Positions 41,242 to 54,280 of a stretch of DNA of 64,000 nucleotides are shown here, one piece after another. The stretch lies in NCBI RefSeq assembly GCF_037893015.1, contig NC_133660.1, positions 281,667,067-281,731,066 of the forward strand, given 5' to 3'. The notes under the pieces are model-generated. The model was not told where the DNA came from and did no database searches. It worked only from the letters and a program-made list of their open reading frames with translations. This stretch comes from Macrotis lagotis. Taxonomy: Eukaryota > Chordata > Mammalia > Peramelemorphia > Peramelidae. Each line of letters starts with the position of its first letter. Position 1 is the first letter of the stretch. The translations under genes and the position numbers were made by a program.

Positions 41242-41924
41242 TCTGTCTCTCATTCTGAGCCTCAGTCAGGGGTATGTGCCTTGACCTGGAGCCATAATGA
41301 TCACAGGCCAGCAGCTACCACTGGTACTCACTCCCTGGAGGGAGGGAGGGAGGACGGAAGAGATGACTGGGCAAGGACTGAAATGGAGGGTGAGGTTGAG
41401 GCAGGCTGGCGGGTGGGGTGGGGCGGCACCCACTCCATGGCTGCCTACAGCACCTCCACCTCAGCCGGCAGCTGCTGCATCAGCTCCTGCCCACATGGCT
41501 GCTCTTGCTGAAGCTGGGCCATACCACGTAGACCACACTCCATGCCAACACCCATTTTGTTCAATTAGAGGTAAAGACAAACCAACCTTCACCACCAACC
41601 CGGCTACCTCTGCCCACTCTCCAAAGTACATCTATTCATGACCCGGAGGAATACCACTTAGGACACCAACTAGTTCTGTCTCTGTGTTAGTGTAACTCAC
41701 TCCCCTGAAATTTCTATCCTGGCATAAGAAATTGTTTAAGGTTGGCAAAGAGAGAGAAGGGGTGCAGATGGGGTAGTAGAAGGCCTGATTATGTACATGA
41801 TGAGGAAACTTGCAGAAGAAAAGTGTTTGGATCTAGGAAACAACTTCACAGACTGGGAAAGAAGAGGCAGCTAGGCTTTCACAATCAGTGAGCAACTGGC
41901 ATAATAGTAGAAGATAGGATCTTG

Positions 41925-42076
41925 TAGCAGCTAGATGATGCGGTGGAAAGAGCATCAACTGGAGTCAGAAGAACCTGAGTTAGTCAAATCCAACCTCAGA
42001 CACTTAAAAATTACCTAGCTGTGTGACCTTGGTAAAGTCACTTAATCCCGTTGCCTTATAAAAAAAAGAAGAAAAG
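41925..42076 (+). mobile_element. tRNA-headed CORE-type SINE
   Basis: Forward copy 'gcagctagatgatgcggtgg' to 'cccgttgccttataaaaaaa'; flanked by aggatcttg (41916-41924 and 42077-42085). Confidence 0.88.
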
Positions 42077-43508
42077 AGGATCTTGAAGTCCTTGGTGGAA
42101 CCAGAAGCAGAGAGGAGGCATTGTCCTCTCCCTGTACTGGAAGGTAAAGGGCTGAGTTGCCTTCTGGTCAGGCCAGGAAGGCCTAGCTCTCTGCCTTCCA
42201 GGTTCAGTCTGCAGGCAGATAGCACAGCCCTCAGAGACAACTTCTATTACCTAGCCCCCAGAAACATTTCTAGCTTGAAACTAGGCCAATACTTGAGACT
42301 TTGCTCCCACCATGCCTACTCCTTCAGATCTGTCTTAGAATCCTACTGGAGGCTAAGTCCACCAGTGGCTGGGATGGGACATTGACGGACACAAGATACT
42401 TGCCCAAGATGGGTTTGCAAGAGGCAGGAAATTCTAGAGGACAGCCCTGCCCTCCCTCCTCAATCCAGCTTAAGGTTCTTCTGCCTCTCCAATCCAGAGG
42501 TTGCATGGACCTGGCAAAAGTTCCTGGTGAGCCCAAGTGATGAACCAGCACTTCTGAAATTACTTCTGGGCAGGTTGAAGCCAAAGGTCATAAGCTCTGA
42601 GATTATACAAGACCTTAAGTGGAGTTCCAGCTGATATTGAGCAGCTATGCAGCCATTGGCAAAGTCACAACTCCCTGAGCCTCCATTTTCCCCTCTTTAA
42701 GATGAAGGCCATAATATCCGACCTAGCTCACAATAAACTTGAACTGATTTATAAGTCTGAGCAATTCATTATTCTAATAGAGGGGATTAGGGCAGTGAGG
42801 ATGTGGACTCTGGTCTGGGTCACTGGAGACCCCAGTGGCCTCACATCGTCTTCTCACTATCCCCATGTGGCCCTGGGGATGGATGCCATGTCTTGATCCA
42901 AGGAAAGAGGAGGCAAGGAGAAGAGATGACAGAGGTTTCTGGCCCTCACTGCACTCCAGGAATGCTGCCAAGCTGCCCCATGTTCTTCCTCCTGGATTCT
43001 CTTTTTCGTCTTCTTTCTCCACCACAGCCATTGGCTGACAAAGGTCAGCCCCAGCAGGCTTTGTAACTAAGCAAGACAAGGAGGAGCCAAGCAGAGCCAC
43101 TGGGCAACCACATCCGGCAGCCTGTACAGAACCCATCGCTGGGGTAAAGCACTATAACCAAGCTGAGTTCGACCACCTTCCCTGTCATCTTCATTCATAT
43201 GACTCAAGTCATTCTATCTACCTTGTTTCCTGATGCCATTTTCTTGGCTTTACATCAGTCCATGTGCCTAAGCTCTTCACAGTCATTTTCTCTCCAGTAC
43301 AACACGCCCATGCTTGGCCCGGTGTGACATTATTCCCCAGCTGACAGGCATCCATTTTGGAATACTTGTCATTTGTCCTTTCCCCTTAATCATCTTAGGG
43401 TCTCTATAGGGACAGGTGGTACAGCTAAGTTTTCTTTGTATCGCCAACAACACTTGGCACGGTGCCAAGCTTACAGTGGGTCCTCAATGAATATTAGCTG
43501 AGTAAATT
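42077..43508. other. Gene-free stretch
   Basis: Forward MIR remnant at 42600-42735 ('gagcctccattttcccctct'). 43180-43503 ends in an L2/MIR-like tail ('cttggcacggtgccaagctt', 'tcctcaatgaatattagctg'). No gene recognised. Confidence 0.4.
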
Positions 43509-43524
43509 AATAATGAAAGTCCTC

Positions 43525-43570
43525 GGGGCGGCTAGGTGGTGCAGTGGATAAAGTACCGGCCCTGGAAAAA
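43525..43570 (+). mobile_element. SINE head only (46 bp) with perfect 16-bp target duplication
   Basis: Only the tRNA-like head is present ('ggggcggctaggtggtgcag' to 'ccggccctgg') followed by a short A-run. aataatgaaagtcctc is identical at 43509-43524 and 43571-43586, so the truncated piece itself was inserted. Confidence 0.93.
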
Positions 43571-43879
43571 AATAATGAAAGTCCTCCCTCTCATAATCAC
43601 TTTGTAGCAGTTTTGGATATAATGAGGAACTCCAAAAAATTAGACAGGATGTCATTGGATGACAGAAAGAGAATATGGGCTGCTCATCTGGTGAAGCAAG
43701 AAATGATAGGTGGACAGCCAGCCCTGTTTCCCTCATGATGGGAAAAGGACCCTGGCAAGTTGGGTGATTATCCTATGGCCATCTCATGGGAAGGAGGTCA
43801 TGCATAGGATGAGCAAGCATGGAAGGTTAGGATCTGTATTTTTAGAGGGATAATGATCCCACCATAGATAGACTGATCT

Positions 43880-44640
43880 AACAATCAATGAAAAATCATT
43901 TCTAAAGTGCTCATTATGTGTACAGCACTAGCTAGGTGATGTGGATACACAAATATGAAATGTTTTCAAGGGGTTTACATGGGGGTGAGGGAGAAATAAC
44001 ATCCATTCATGGCTATATTCAGTGTCTGTTCATGGGTACATATACAGTATCCATCCATCAATGGGTATATACAGTATCCATTTATCCAAGGATATATGTA
44101 TCCATACGAAGCAGATACAAAGTCACATCCAAGGCTGCCCCATCAGCTATTTTGTATCTGCTTTGCATGGGGAGGACGATGGAGGCATCAGGAAGTGTCA
44201 TGGAAAAGGTGGCATCTGGTTCCAAGACATGATGGAGGTGAGACCTGAAGATGGGAGATGAAGAACTATGTTTGAGGAAGTGTCGGAGCAGTTTGGCTGG
44301 CCAGTAGAGTGCCTGGAATATGTGGTTAGACTGGAAAGGGAGGATGGGGCCAGGTTGTGAAATGCTTTAAAAGCCAAACACAGAGCTCTATTCTAAAGGG
44401 AGCCACGGGAGCTTACGGAGCAGAGGAGTGGCAGGTTTCTCAGCTGCTGTGTGGAGGACTGAAGGGAGGAACATAGCAATAGTCCAGGTGAGAGGTGACA
44501 TGGGCCTGAACTAGGACACTTACTAGCTATCTGAACAGAAATGAGGGCATGGTCACAGAGGTAGATCTGGCAGCTGTGGGAGTGAGGTGGAGAGAAGTTA
44601 AGGAGAACATCAAAGCTGAGTACCAGGAAAAGGCATAATG
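43880..44640 (-). mobile_element. LINE-2, antisense, degraded
   Basis: Starts with reversed L2 3'-end words ('aagtgctcattatgtgtaca'), then 'aaagggagccacgggagctt', 'gcagaggagtggcaggtttc', 'gcaatagtccaggtgagagg'. A CCAT/TACA-rich segment (44000-44105) interrupts it. Confidence 0.6.
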
Positions 44641-44994
44641 GCTCCTGCTAGCCTCTCATTTCCCCAACAAACAAACTTTGCAAATCTCTCGGTCAATCTC
44701 AGATATTATTCTTGTCCAATAAGGCCTCTGAAGCATTCTGCAGCTGTGTGGCACCTGCTGGAGGCATAAGCCACACCCTTACTACTTCAGTGGTAACCTC
44801 TTCCAACAGGTTAATTTTATAGTGATAGCAAGGATGCAAAATGCCCCAGATCGGAATAGAGTGAAGACCTAGTCTCCAGGAAGCTGGGCCTTGATTTCCC
44901 CTTTGCACAGGAAAGAGAATATAACTGCTCCTTCTATTGTGCTTTCCCATCTTGTTCCTGAATTTCCTCACATAAGGAATAAAAGTATCCCTGA

Positions 44995-45013
44995 ATAATA
45001 ATAATAATAATAA
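44995..45013. repeat. (TAA)n microsatellite
   Basis: About six TAA units. Confidence 0.85.
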
Positions 45014-45207
45014 AAAGATTTGGGAAAGAGTAGAATTTTGCATAATATAGAGCATTATGCTTTTTAATTCATTTGTTCATTTGTTTATTCCTTCTTTCAT
45101 GAGAAAATCCAGGAAGCAGAGACAGTAAGCATAGTACAGAGGAGAAGATTCAAGTGAAGATTCAGAGACTGAAACAGATGTGAGGTTGCCATTAGAGAAT
45201 CCCACAG

Positions 45208-46013
45208 AAATCTGGGACACTACTACACTGTTGGTGGAGCTGGGAACTCATCCAACCCTTCTGGAGAGCTATTTGGAACTACACCCAAAGGGCAACAGAA
45301 ATGTGCATGCCCTTTGACCCAGCAATACCACTACTGGGTCTATACCCTGAAGAGATGAGGAAAAAGGATAAAAACATCACTTGTACAAAAAATATTCATA
45401 GCAGCCCTGTTTGTGGTGGCAAAGAATTGGAAATCCAGTAAAGGTCCTTCAATTGGGGAATGGCTTAGCAAACTGTGGTCTATGTATGTCATGGAACACT
45501 GTTGTTCTGTTAGAAACCAGGAGGGATGGGAATTCAGGGAAGCCTGGAGGGATTTGCATGAACTGATGCTGAGTGAGATGAGCAGAACCAGAAAAACACT
45601 GTACACCCTAACAGCAACATGGGAGTGATGTTCAACCTCGAGGGACTCGCTCATTCCATCAGTGCAACAATCGGGAACAATTTTAGGCTGTCTGCAAAGG
45701 AGAGTGCCATCTGTATCCAGATAAGAAGCTGTGGAGTTTGAACAAAGTGCAAGGACTATTCCCTTTAATTTAGAAAAAAACAGATAGCCTATTGTCTGAT
45801 TTTGTCACCTCTTAGACTTCTCTTCTCTTCTCTTCTTTAAGGATAAGATTTCTCTCTCATCACACCCAATTTGGATCAAGGTACAACATGAAAACAAAGT
45901 AAAGACTGACAGAGTGCTTTCTGTGGGGGTGGGATGGGGGGAGGGAAGCAAGATTGGGGGGGGGATTGTAAAACTCAAATAATATCTTTAATAAAAATAA
46001 AATTAAAAAAAAG
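45208..46013 (+). mobile_element. LINE-1 3' end with perfect 14-bp target duplication
   Basis: L1 ORF2 C-terminus and 3' UTR as at 38196 and 52240. agagaatcccacag is identical at 45194-45207 and 46014-46027. 5'-truncated, so immobile. Confidence 0.95.
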
Positions 46014-46939
46014 AGAGAATCCCACAGACCATTTGGACAGAAGGAAAGAAAGAGATGAGAAGTTTAAGAACCATCACTGACTTGGTCCAGAGCCAGAAAA
46101 GAGTAGCAATCAGGAACTTTCATTACGTGTATGTCTGCTTTGAATTCTCCACCAAGATCAGATGGAGAGTCTGCCATTTCACTTGCCTTAATTCAGTAGA
46201 CATAAGAGTCAACAAAGGAGACAGTCTCCTCAGGATCTCCTTCCCTCCACCCAACAAAGAGCAGAGATCAAGAGACTATGGAAGGAAATGACAGCTCCTT
46301 GGAGCGTCTGAGAAGCACAAGAAAGATGGGAGGAAGTTGACATATAGCCTCAGTTTAGGAAGAGTACATTTCAAATGGATCAGAGAAAGGAGAAGTGAGT
46401 TCCTACTGACTCAGATTCTAAGGGGGAAGTTAGTTGGGGGGGGGGAATGAAAAGCTTTCAAGGATGAAATTCTGAAGAAATGAGGAGAGTTAACTGAGGA
46501 AGAAAGAAAAGTAGGGTGGGCCTCAGAGAATGACAATGTCCTGCAGAGGAGTCTACAGTCAACTTAAGGTTTAAAAAATGTCTAAGTGCAGAAGATGCAA
46601 ACAAAAGAAGGTAACAGAAGATGTAAGCAAAATTTTGTCATGAAAAGAAAAAGAAAAAAATAACTTTGGGGTAGCCTTGTAAGCCAATTGTCAGGAATGC
46701 TAAAACCAAGATGAGTTAAGGCTGGAGAAGGAAACTGAGCACAAGAAGAGGTTGTTCCTAAGTGACAGATGGGGAAAGAGGAGGCTCACAGAAACAGTAG
46801 GTAGGCCTATCTCTGAAGATGGCTAGAACAAGGATAAGTGATAAAAGAAAGCACAATTGTCCAACTCTCATTTTACCCTTATATTCTTTACTTTGAAGAA
46901 TGATCTCTGAATGGGGAAAGGTCAGCATAAAAATGTCCA

Positions 46940-47650
46940 GCAAAGAGGAATAAAACTGTTCATAACCTTTGACCCCGCAATTCCAATTCTAGGACTATAT
47001 CCAGAAGAAATCGTAAAATATAGGAAAAGTCCCACATGTTACAAAATATTCATAGTGGCTCTTTTTGTGGTGGCAAAGATTTGGAAATTGAGAGGATGCC
47101 CATCCATCGGGGAATGGTTAAACAAGTTATAGTACATGAATACTATGGAATAGTATTGTTCTACAAGAAACCATAAATGGTCAGACTCTAGAGAAGCATG
47201 GAATGACTTACAGGATCTGAAGTTGAGAGAAGGGAGCAGAGCCAAGAGAACAATGTCCACATCTGCAGCATTGTGAGATGAACAACCTTGATGGAAGCAG
47301 CTCCTCTCGACAGTCCAGAGAGTTAGGACAACGGTGTTACACTAGTAATGGTCTATATCAACTCCAACCAGAGGACGAAAAGCTAAACAAAACAAGAAGC
47401 CACCTCTACCAAATCCGATGAACACTTTATAAAAATTATCTCTTCTGTATCTCCTTCCCTTAATCCTAATTCCTCATACCAAAAATTACTAATTTGTAAA
47501 TATGTTTAACAAAATATGTACACAAAATGCTAACCTGACTGTTCCCTACTGAGGGGGGAGGAGGGTGGGAAGGAGGGGTGGAAGGACAGTTTGTAACTTG
47601 GAAATATGCACATACAAATGGATGAAAATAAAAAAAAATTAAAAAACAAA
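46940..47650 (+). mobile_element. LINE-1 3' end, divergent subfamily
   Basis: The frame at 46911-47132 carries 'FDPAIPILGLYPEEI', 'ALFVVAKIWKLRGCPSIGEW'. The 3' UTR differs from the commoner copies and ends 'tggatgaaaataaaaaaaaa'. Confidence 0.88.
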
Positions 47651-48639
47651 TAAAAGTGTCTAGGAAGGAGTTGGTACCCAGTAAAATCTGGCAGCTTGGG
47701 CTGAGTTCATATCACCAAGCTCAGGTGAACTCTCTGCCAGGATACTGAAAGTGGATGGAATTACTGAGGCATGGAAAAATAAGAAAAAAAACCTTTCAGA
47801 CTTTTCATTGGGGAAGCATTTACAACCCCAAAAGCAACAGAGCAGTTAACAAAACCCAAACCCACAACAAAAAAAGCTTTTCACAAACAAAATTAATGCA
47901 ACTATATTAAGTAGTAGTTTTTTTAATCAAATGTCTAAAAATGTCTGAATTTAATAATGAAGATATTACCTATATCATGTCTTATTATGATATTATATTG
48001 TGATGTGAAAGTGACCTGGGTTCTAGATTCTTTGAGAAGTTTCACCATGCTGGAAAAGTCCCATGCTGATTACAGTCCCAGCAAGAGGCTTTATTTGCTT
48101 TCTGAGGTTCAGCTTCACTAAACAGAGGTCCAACAGGCAATGACCTCAGCCACAGCAACCCACAAGACAAAAAAAGATACCAGTGACCCTCTTTCTATCC
48201 TTCTACAGTGACATGATTAAGGGACAGAAAGCAATAAGCCTAACTCAGTTTTAGGGTGGTTGTAACAAGAACTCAGTTGCTAATATTCTGAAACTAAGGT
48301 CACCCTTTAGTGATGACAGTGTACATCTGTTGATAAACCACAAATCCCCAAAGGAAGTTGCAGTTAAGTAAGAGAACAATTCACAGGTTCTCCTCAAAGA
48401 GGCAAGTAAAGGAGCTGGCAGAATAGGAACACGGTGCAAAAAAGCAACAAGAAAATTATATCATGGTAAATTTAACCATCTTGAATAAGCAGAAATACCA
48501 TGATGAAAATAACAGCAGCTTGGGGCCAACGTATGTTATTTAAGAAGAGAATGAATAGAAAACTAAAAGACTCTAAATTCAGTCAACAAATAATTTGATA
48601 TTCAATCATTTGGATGGTGAGGAAAATGATAAATATCTT
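47651..48639. other. AT-rich gene-free stretch
   Basis: A short L1-like piece is possible near 47870-47910 ('tcacaaacaaaattaatgca'). The rest is unassigned. Confidence 0.35.
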
Positions 48640-49889
48640 GGAGGGGGTGGAACCAAGACAGTGGAGGAAGTTGCGCATTTCTGCTGAGCTCTCCCAACTG
48701 ACCTATTAAACAGTTTTGTTTTGTTTTTTAAGCCTCAAATCAAATTCTGAGCGGGAGAACGAAAAAAAAAGTCTCAGTATCTCATTTTTTCAGCACAGGA
48801 CAGCTTAGGAGAACTGAAAGAAAAGTTTGACTGGGGTGGGGATTGGCAGGAATTATGTGGTATTGGCTGTGGGGTCTAGAGGCAGCAGCAGCAGCAACTG
48901 TGATAGCAAGAGTGGCCCAAAGAACCAAACTCCTGTCAGAAAGATAATTCAGAGGATTCCTGAACTAAACGCTGGGCCCAAGACCGGGCACCATCTGGCA
49001 GCTCCTTTGCCCATCACTGAGGTCTGACATCCAGTTCCAGGGTGAAGAGTAGTTATGGTTTGTGGTTGTGAGGGAGCAGAGGCCTTATCTGGGTAAGGAC
49101 AAGAATACAGACCAGGAGGGAGTGACCAGAATTCTCTGTATCATACCAGCTTGGAAGAACCAAAAACCTATTAGCCCCCAATTTTAACATAAAGTCCAAA
49201 GCCAAGAAATAAGTTGGAAAAACAAGCAAGCAACAACAACGAAAAGGAACCTGACCACAAAAAACCTTCTATGGAAACAGGGAAGATCAAGACACAAACT
49301 CAGAAGAAGACAATGACTTGAAAACAAGGAAAGCCTCAAAGAAAAATGCAAGTTGACACAGGTTCAACAAAAATTTCTAGAAGTGCAAGAGGAAGAGCTT
49401 TTTAAAATCAAAAGCAGACGAGGAAAAATTGGGAAAGGAGAACGATTAAAGAAAATAATTAACAACTTGGGAAAAGAGGAACAAAACCTCGCCGAAAAAA
49501 AGAACTCCTTAAAAATCTGAATTAGTCAAGGAGAAGTAGTGATTCTATGAGCTACCAAGAACTAGAGCACAAAAACCTGAAGGAAAAACCAGAAGAACGT
49601 GAAATATCTCACCAGAAAAAAACCATCTAATTTGGAAAATATCCAGGAGAGGATAATTTAAGAACTAACTGAAAGCCAGGACAATATAAAAGGCTAACGC
49701 ATTATATTTCAAAATGAATAAAGCACATCCTAGAACTAAAGGAAAAGCAGGAATTGAAAGAATTTACCACACTCCCCAGGAATATTATACCTAAATTACA
49801 GGACTCCAATAATACTGGAGTAGACTGAAAGCAGTCAGAAAGAAACCATCCAACTACCATGAAGCCACAGTCCATATCACACAACATTT

Positions 49890-50043
49890 TTTTTATTTCA
49901 GATTTTTGCAAGGCAATGGGGTTGCCGTGGCTTGCCCAAGGCCACACAGCTAGGTCATTATTAAGTGTCTGAGGCCAGATTTGAACTCAGGTACTCCTGA
50001 CTTGAGGGCCGGTGCTCTATCCACTGTGCCACCTAGCCACCCC
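49890..50043 (-). mobile_element. Young SINE with perfect 14-bp target duplication
   Basis: Complete reverse-strand copy; atcacacaacattt is identical at 49876-49889 and 50044-50057, inside the older L1-like sequence. Confidence 0.95.
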
Positions 50044-50659
50044 ATCACACAACATTTAGCATCTATAACTATAAATAAATAGAGGATTTAGAATTTATTC
50101 TCAAAGGCAAAGGTGCTAGGTTTACAACTAAGAATAACCTTCCCTGAAAAACTGAGTATAATTCTATTGGGGAGGGAGGAGGTGTACATTTAATGAAACA
50201 GAAAGACTTTCAAGCATTCCTGATAAAAAAAAGACCAGAATTAAACAGAAAATGAGACATTCAAACACAAGACTCAAGAGAAGCATAAAGAGAAAAACAT
50301 GTAACAGAAATAATAAGGGTTTTAATAAGCTTAAACCATTTACATTCCAAAATGTTAAGATAATACACATAACTCCAAAGACCCTTATCATTATTAAGGC
50401 AGTTATAAGGAGTTTGCATCGACAGAGGACATGTATGTGAAACTCTTATGTTGTGATTATCTTGAAAACAGAAGGGTGACAAAGTGACAAAAGAGGCGCA
50501 CTGAAAATGAAATGAGGGAAGAGGGGAGAATGAGGAAAATGGTCTCACACAAAAGCAGCATGCAAAGAAGAGTTTTCTATAGAGGAAGCAAAAATGAGGG
50601 GAGAAAGGAGGCAAAATTTGAACTTTATTCTCATCTGAATTGGTCCAAAAAAGAAAATA

Positions 50660-50760
50660 CACATATGTGTGTAAATGTATGTATGTGTGTGTGTATGTAA
50701 ATATACATATATAAATATATAGATATTGGTATATATATATATATATATATATACATAGAC
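50660..50760. repeat. TG/TA-rich microsatellite
   Basis: 'tgtatgtatgtgtgtgtgta' followed by a (TA)n run at about 50731-50751. Confidence 0.9.
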
Positions 50761-51111
50761 AAACATAGCTGTGTATAGATCTTATTCAGTGAGGAAGTAG
50801 GAAGGCAATGATCAAGAGCTAAACAGATTCTTGAGGAGATGGAGGAAAAAAGAGAAAGAGAGAAGGATGGAGAGAAATGACTGGCAATCATATGTCTATG
50901 AATGTAAATGTATGAACTCACCTATGAAATGGAAGTGGACAGCACAATAGATTGGAAACCAGAATCTAACAAGATATTGTCTACAAAAATCATTTGAAAG
51001 CCAGTTAAAAAGGAGATTGGAGCAGAATCTATTATGCTTCAATAGAAGTAAAAAAGATAGGAGTAGCAATCATGATATCAGACAAAGATAAAACAAAAAT
51101 TGACCTAATCA

Positions 51112-51664
51112 ATCAATAAACATATTAAGCACCCTCTATGTGTCAGGCAATATTCTAAGTGCTATAAATACAAAAAGAAGCAAAAAACAACCCCTGTCTT
51201 TAGAGATCTTATAATCTAAGGAGAGGAGATAAGGAGGGGATAAGGGGTCTGTACCAGGGGTGATGGTGGCAGGGTTAGAGGAGAAAAGAGGAGAATTTGA
51301 GAAATGTCACAAAGGTGAAACTGATAGACCTTGGTAATAGCCTGGACATGGGAAAGGGGGAATGAGAAAATGAGGAGTCTGGGACAACTCCTAGGTTGGG
51401 AGCCTGAAGGCCTGGGAGGATGCTGTTGCCCACTACAGTAGTAAGGAAGAGAGGAGAGGAGGAGGGTTTAGGGGGGGAAGATAATGAATTCTGTTTTCTA
51501 CATATTGAGTTTAAGATGTCTACTGAACATTTCTAATTCATGGTATATGAAAAGCAGTTGGAGATGTGAATTTGGAAGCCAATAGAGAGATCAGGACAAG
51601 AAAGGTAGATATGAGAATCATAAGAATAGAATGTAATTCAATCCACAGGAGGTAATAAGATCAC
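51112..51664 (-). mobile_element. LINE-2, antisense, inside the L1 ORF2 remnant
   Basis: Starts with reversed L2 3' end ('attaagcaccctctatgtgt', 'attctaagtgctataaatac'), then 'gggggaagataatgaattct' and 'tattgagtttaagatgtcta'. L1 sequence resumes at about 51665. Confidence 0.7.
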
Positions 51665-52239
51665 CAAGTATTAATTAAAAGAAATAGGGAAACCATATTT
51701 TGCTAAAAAGGTACAAAGACAAGAAGTATTATTAATATTGAACATAAATGTACCAAAGGGCAAAGTATCCAAATTCTTACAGGATAAGTTAAATGAGTTA
51801 CAGGAAGAAATAGTAAAACTAGTTATAGCTTATATATAGTAATTTTTAATAGTAATATGTATATATATTATATATAGTCATATTTATAGTTTATATATAT
51901 ATAGCAAAACTATACTCTCAGATAAATTTAACCATAAAATAAAATATAAAATAGCTAAGAAGATGAATAGAATTTTAGAAAAATTAGAGATGATAGAACT
52001 CTGGTGAATATTGAGTAGGAATAAAAAAACATATCTTTTTTCCCCCCTCAACTGTACATTGTATTTTTACAAAAATTAACCATGTATTAAGACATTAAAT
52101 ACCTCACAAACAAAGAAAATAGAAATATTATTCATGTTTGGACCAGAATGCAATAAAAATTGCATTCAATAAGGATTCTTTGAAGCAGAGATTAAAAATT
52201 AATTGGAAAGTAAATAATTTAAATTTAAAAGATTGTGTC

Positions 52240-53010
52240 TAGTACAATGTTGGTGGAGCTGGGAACTCATCCAATCTTTCTGGAGAGCAATTTGGGATTA
52301 TGCCCAAAGGGCAACAAAAATGTGCATACCCACTGACCCAGCAATACCACTACTGAGTCTATACCCTGAAGAGATGATGAAAAAGGGTAAAAACATCACT
52401 TGTACACAAATATTTAGAGCAGCCCTATTTGTGGCGGCAAAGAAATGGAAATTGAGTGAATGTCTTTCAGTTGGGGAATGGCTTAGCAAACTGTGGTCTA
52501 TGTATGTCATGGAACACTATTGTTCTATTAGAAACCAGGAGGGACAAGAATTCAGGGAAGCCTGGAGGGATTTGCATGGACTGATGCTGAGTGAGATGAG
52601 CAGAACCAGAAAAACACTGTCTACCCTAACAGCAACGTGGGGGTGATGATCAACCTTGATGGAATTGCTCATTCCATCAGTGTAACAACAAGGGACAATT
52701 TTGGGCTGTCTGCGATGGAGAATACCATCTGTATTCTGAGAAAGAATTATGGATTTTGAACAAAGACTAAAGACTATTACCGTCAAATTGTGGGGGGGAA
52801 ATGTTATATTATTATGCAATTTTACTATCTCAGACTTTATTTTCCTTCCTTAAGGATATGATTTCTCTGTCATCACATTCAACTGAAATCAATGTATAAC
52901 ATGGAACCAATGTAAAGACTAATAGAATGCCTTCGGGGGTGGGGGAAGGGAAGCAAGAATAGGGGAAAAATTGTAAAACTCAAAATAAAAAAAAATCCTT
53001 CTTAAGGAAA
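52240..53010 (+). mobile_element. LINE-1 3' end inserted into older L1
   Basis: ORF2 C-terminus ('AIPLLSLYPEEMMKKGKN', 'REAWRDLHGLMLSEMSRTRK') and 3' UTR. Duplication aaaagattgtgtc (52227-52239) and aaaaggttgtgtc (53011-53023); the older L1 reads across the insertion. 5'-truncated. Confidence 0.93.
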
Positions 53011-54280
53011 AAAAGGTTGTGTCAAAGAACAAATCATAGAAACAACTAATAATTTTATTAAAGATAATGATGACAATGAGACAATCTACCAAAATTTGTG
53101 AGATTCAGTCAAACCAGTATTCAGGGGAAAATTTGTATATTTAAATCAATAAAAGAGAGAAAGAGCAAATCAACAAGTTGTGTGTACAACCAAAAAAAAC
53201 TAAAAAAAAGAACAAATCAAAAATCTCATAGTAAATACTAAATTAGAGTTATTCAAATTAGAAAAATCAAAAGAGGTGATAAAATCAAAAGTTAAAACAT
53301 TAAACTAAAAAATGAAACTAGGAACTGGTATTATGAAAAAACTCCATCAAAAGAGATAAACCATCGAGAGATAAACTAACTTGCTTAAAAAAAAAAAGAC
53401 AATCAAATAACCAACTTCAAAAATAAAAAAAGGTGAATGTACAACCAGTAAAGATGAAATTGAAGTAATTATAGGAACCATTTTGCCCAACTATATGCCA
53501 TAAAACTGGCAAACTAGTTGAAATGAATATTTATTAAAGAAATAAAAATTATCTAAATTGCTCAAATAGGAAAAAGAATACTTAAATAACCCTATTTTTT
53601 TAAAATAAATTGAACAAGTCATAAATGAGCTTCCTAAGGAAAAAACTCCAGAATTGGATAGATTCATAAGCAAGTCCTATGAAACATTTAAAGAACAATT
53701 AATTCTAACATTATATAAACTGTTTGGGAAAACTGGTAAGAAAGGAATCTTACCACAATCTTTCTATGACACAAATGTGGGTTTAATACTAATACCAGGG
53801 AGAACAAAAACATAGAAAGAAAACAATTTCCCCCAATGAATATTCATATCAAATTTTAAAATAAAATACTAGCAAAGAGATTATAGTTCCATATTACAAG
53901 CCTATAACCAGGCTGAATTTGGACCAGGAATATAGGACTGGTTCAATATAAGGAAAAAGTATAACTGCAATGGACCACACAAATAACAAAAATAACAAAA
54001 ATCATATAATTATATCAATAGGTGCAGGAAAGGCCTTTAACAAAATACAATGCCCATTCTTCTTAAAATGCATTTGAAAGCATAGGAATAGATGAAACTT
54101 TTCTTAAAATGATAAAGAGTTTCTATCTAAAACCCAGAGCAAGCCTAATCTATAATAAACTAGAACCCTTCCCAATAAGATCGAGGCTGATCAAGTATGT
54201 CCATTCTCTCCATTTCTATTCAGCATTGTAGAAATTATACTAACTAAAGCAATGACAAGAAAAAGTCTCCTGTCCTCCCT

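Larger units (their letters stand above)
48640..50930 (+). mobile_element. LINE-1-like 5' region (5' UTR/ORF1-like), degraded
   Basis: Begins with a marsupial L1-style 5' signature ('gtggaaccaagacagtggag'), followed by A-rich, coiled-coil-like Lys/Glu-rich remnants (49200-49690) and an A-rich non-coding segment. A SINE interrupts it at 49890-50043 and a TA/TG repeat at 50660-50760. It probably belongs with the ORF2 remnant that follows. The family call is tentative. Confidence 0.5.
50931..54280 (+). mobile_element. LINE-1 ORF2 remnant (endonuclease and RT regions), degraded
   Basis: Pieces align in order with mammalian L1 ORF2: endonuclease region at 51000-51110 ('KKIGVAIMISDK') and 51665-52239, RT region at 53011-54280 with recognisable but altered words (GWFNI-like near 53940, 'AGKAFNKIQ'-like near 54025, 'KLEPFPIRS'-like near 54165). 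Many stops and small indels. It is split by an antisense L2 (51112-51664) and a younger L1 3' end (52240-53010). Confidence 0.8.
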
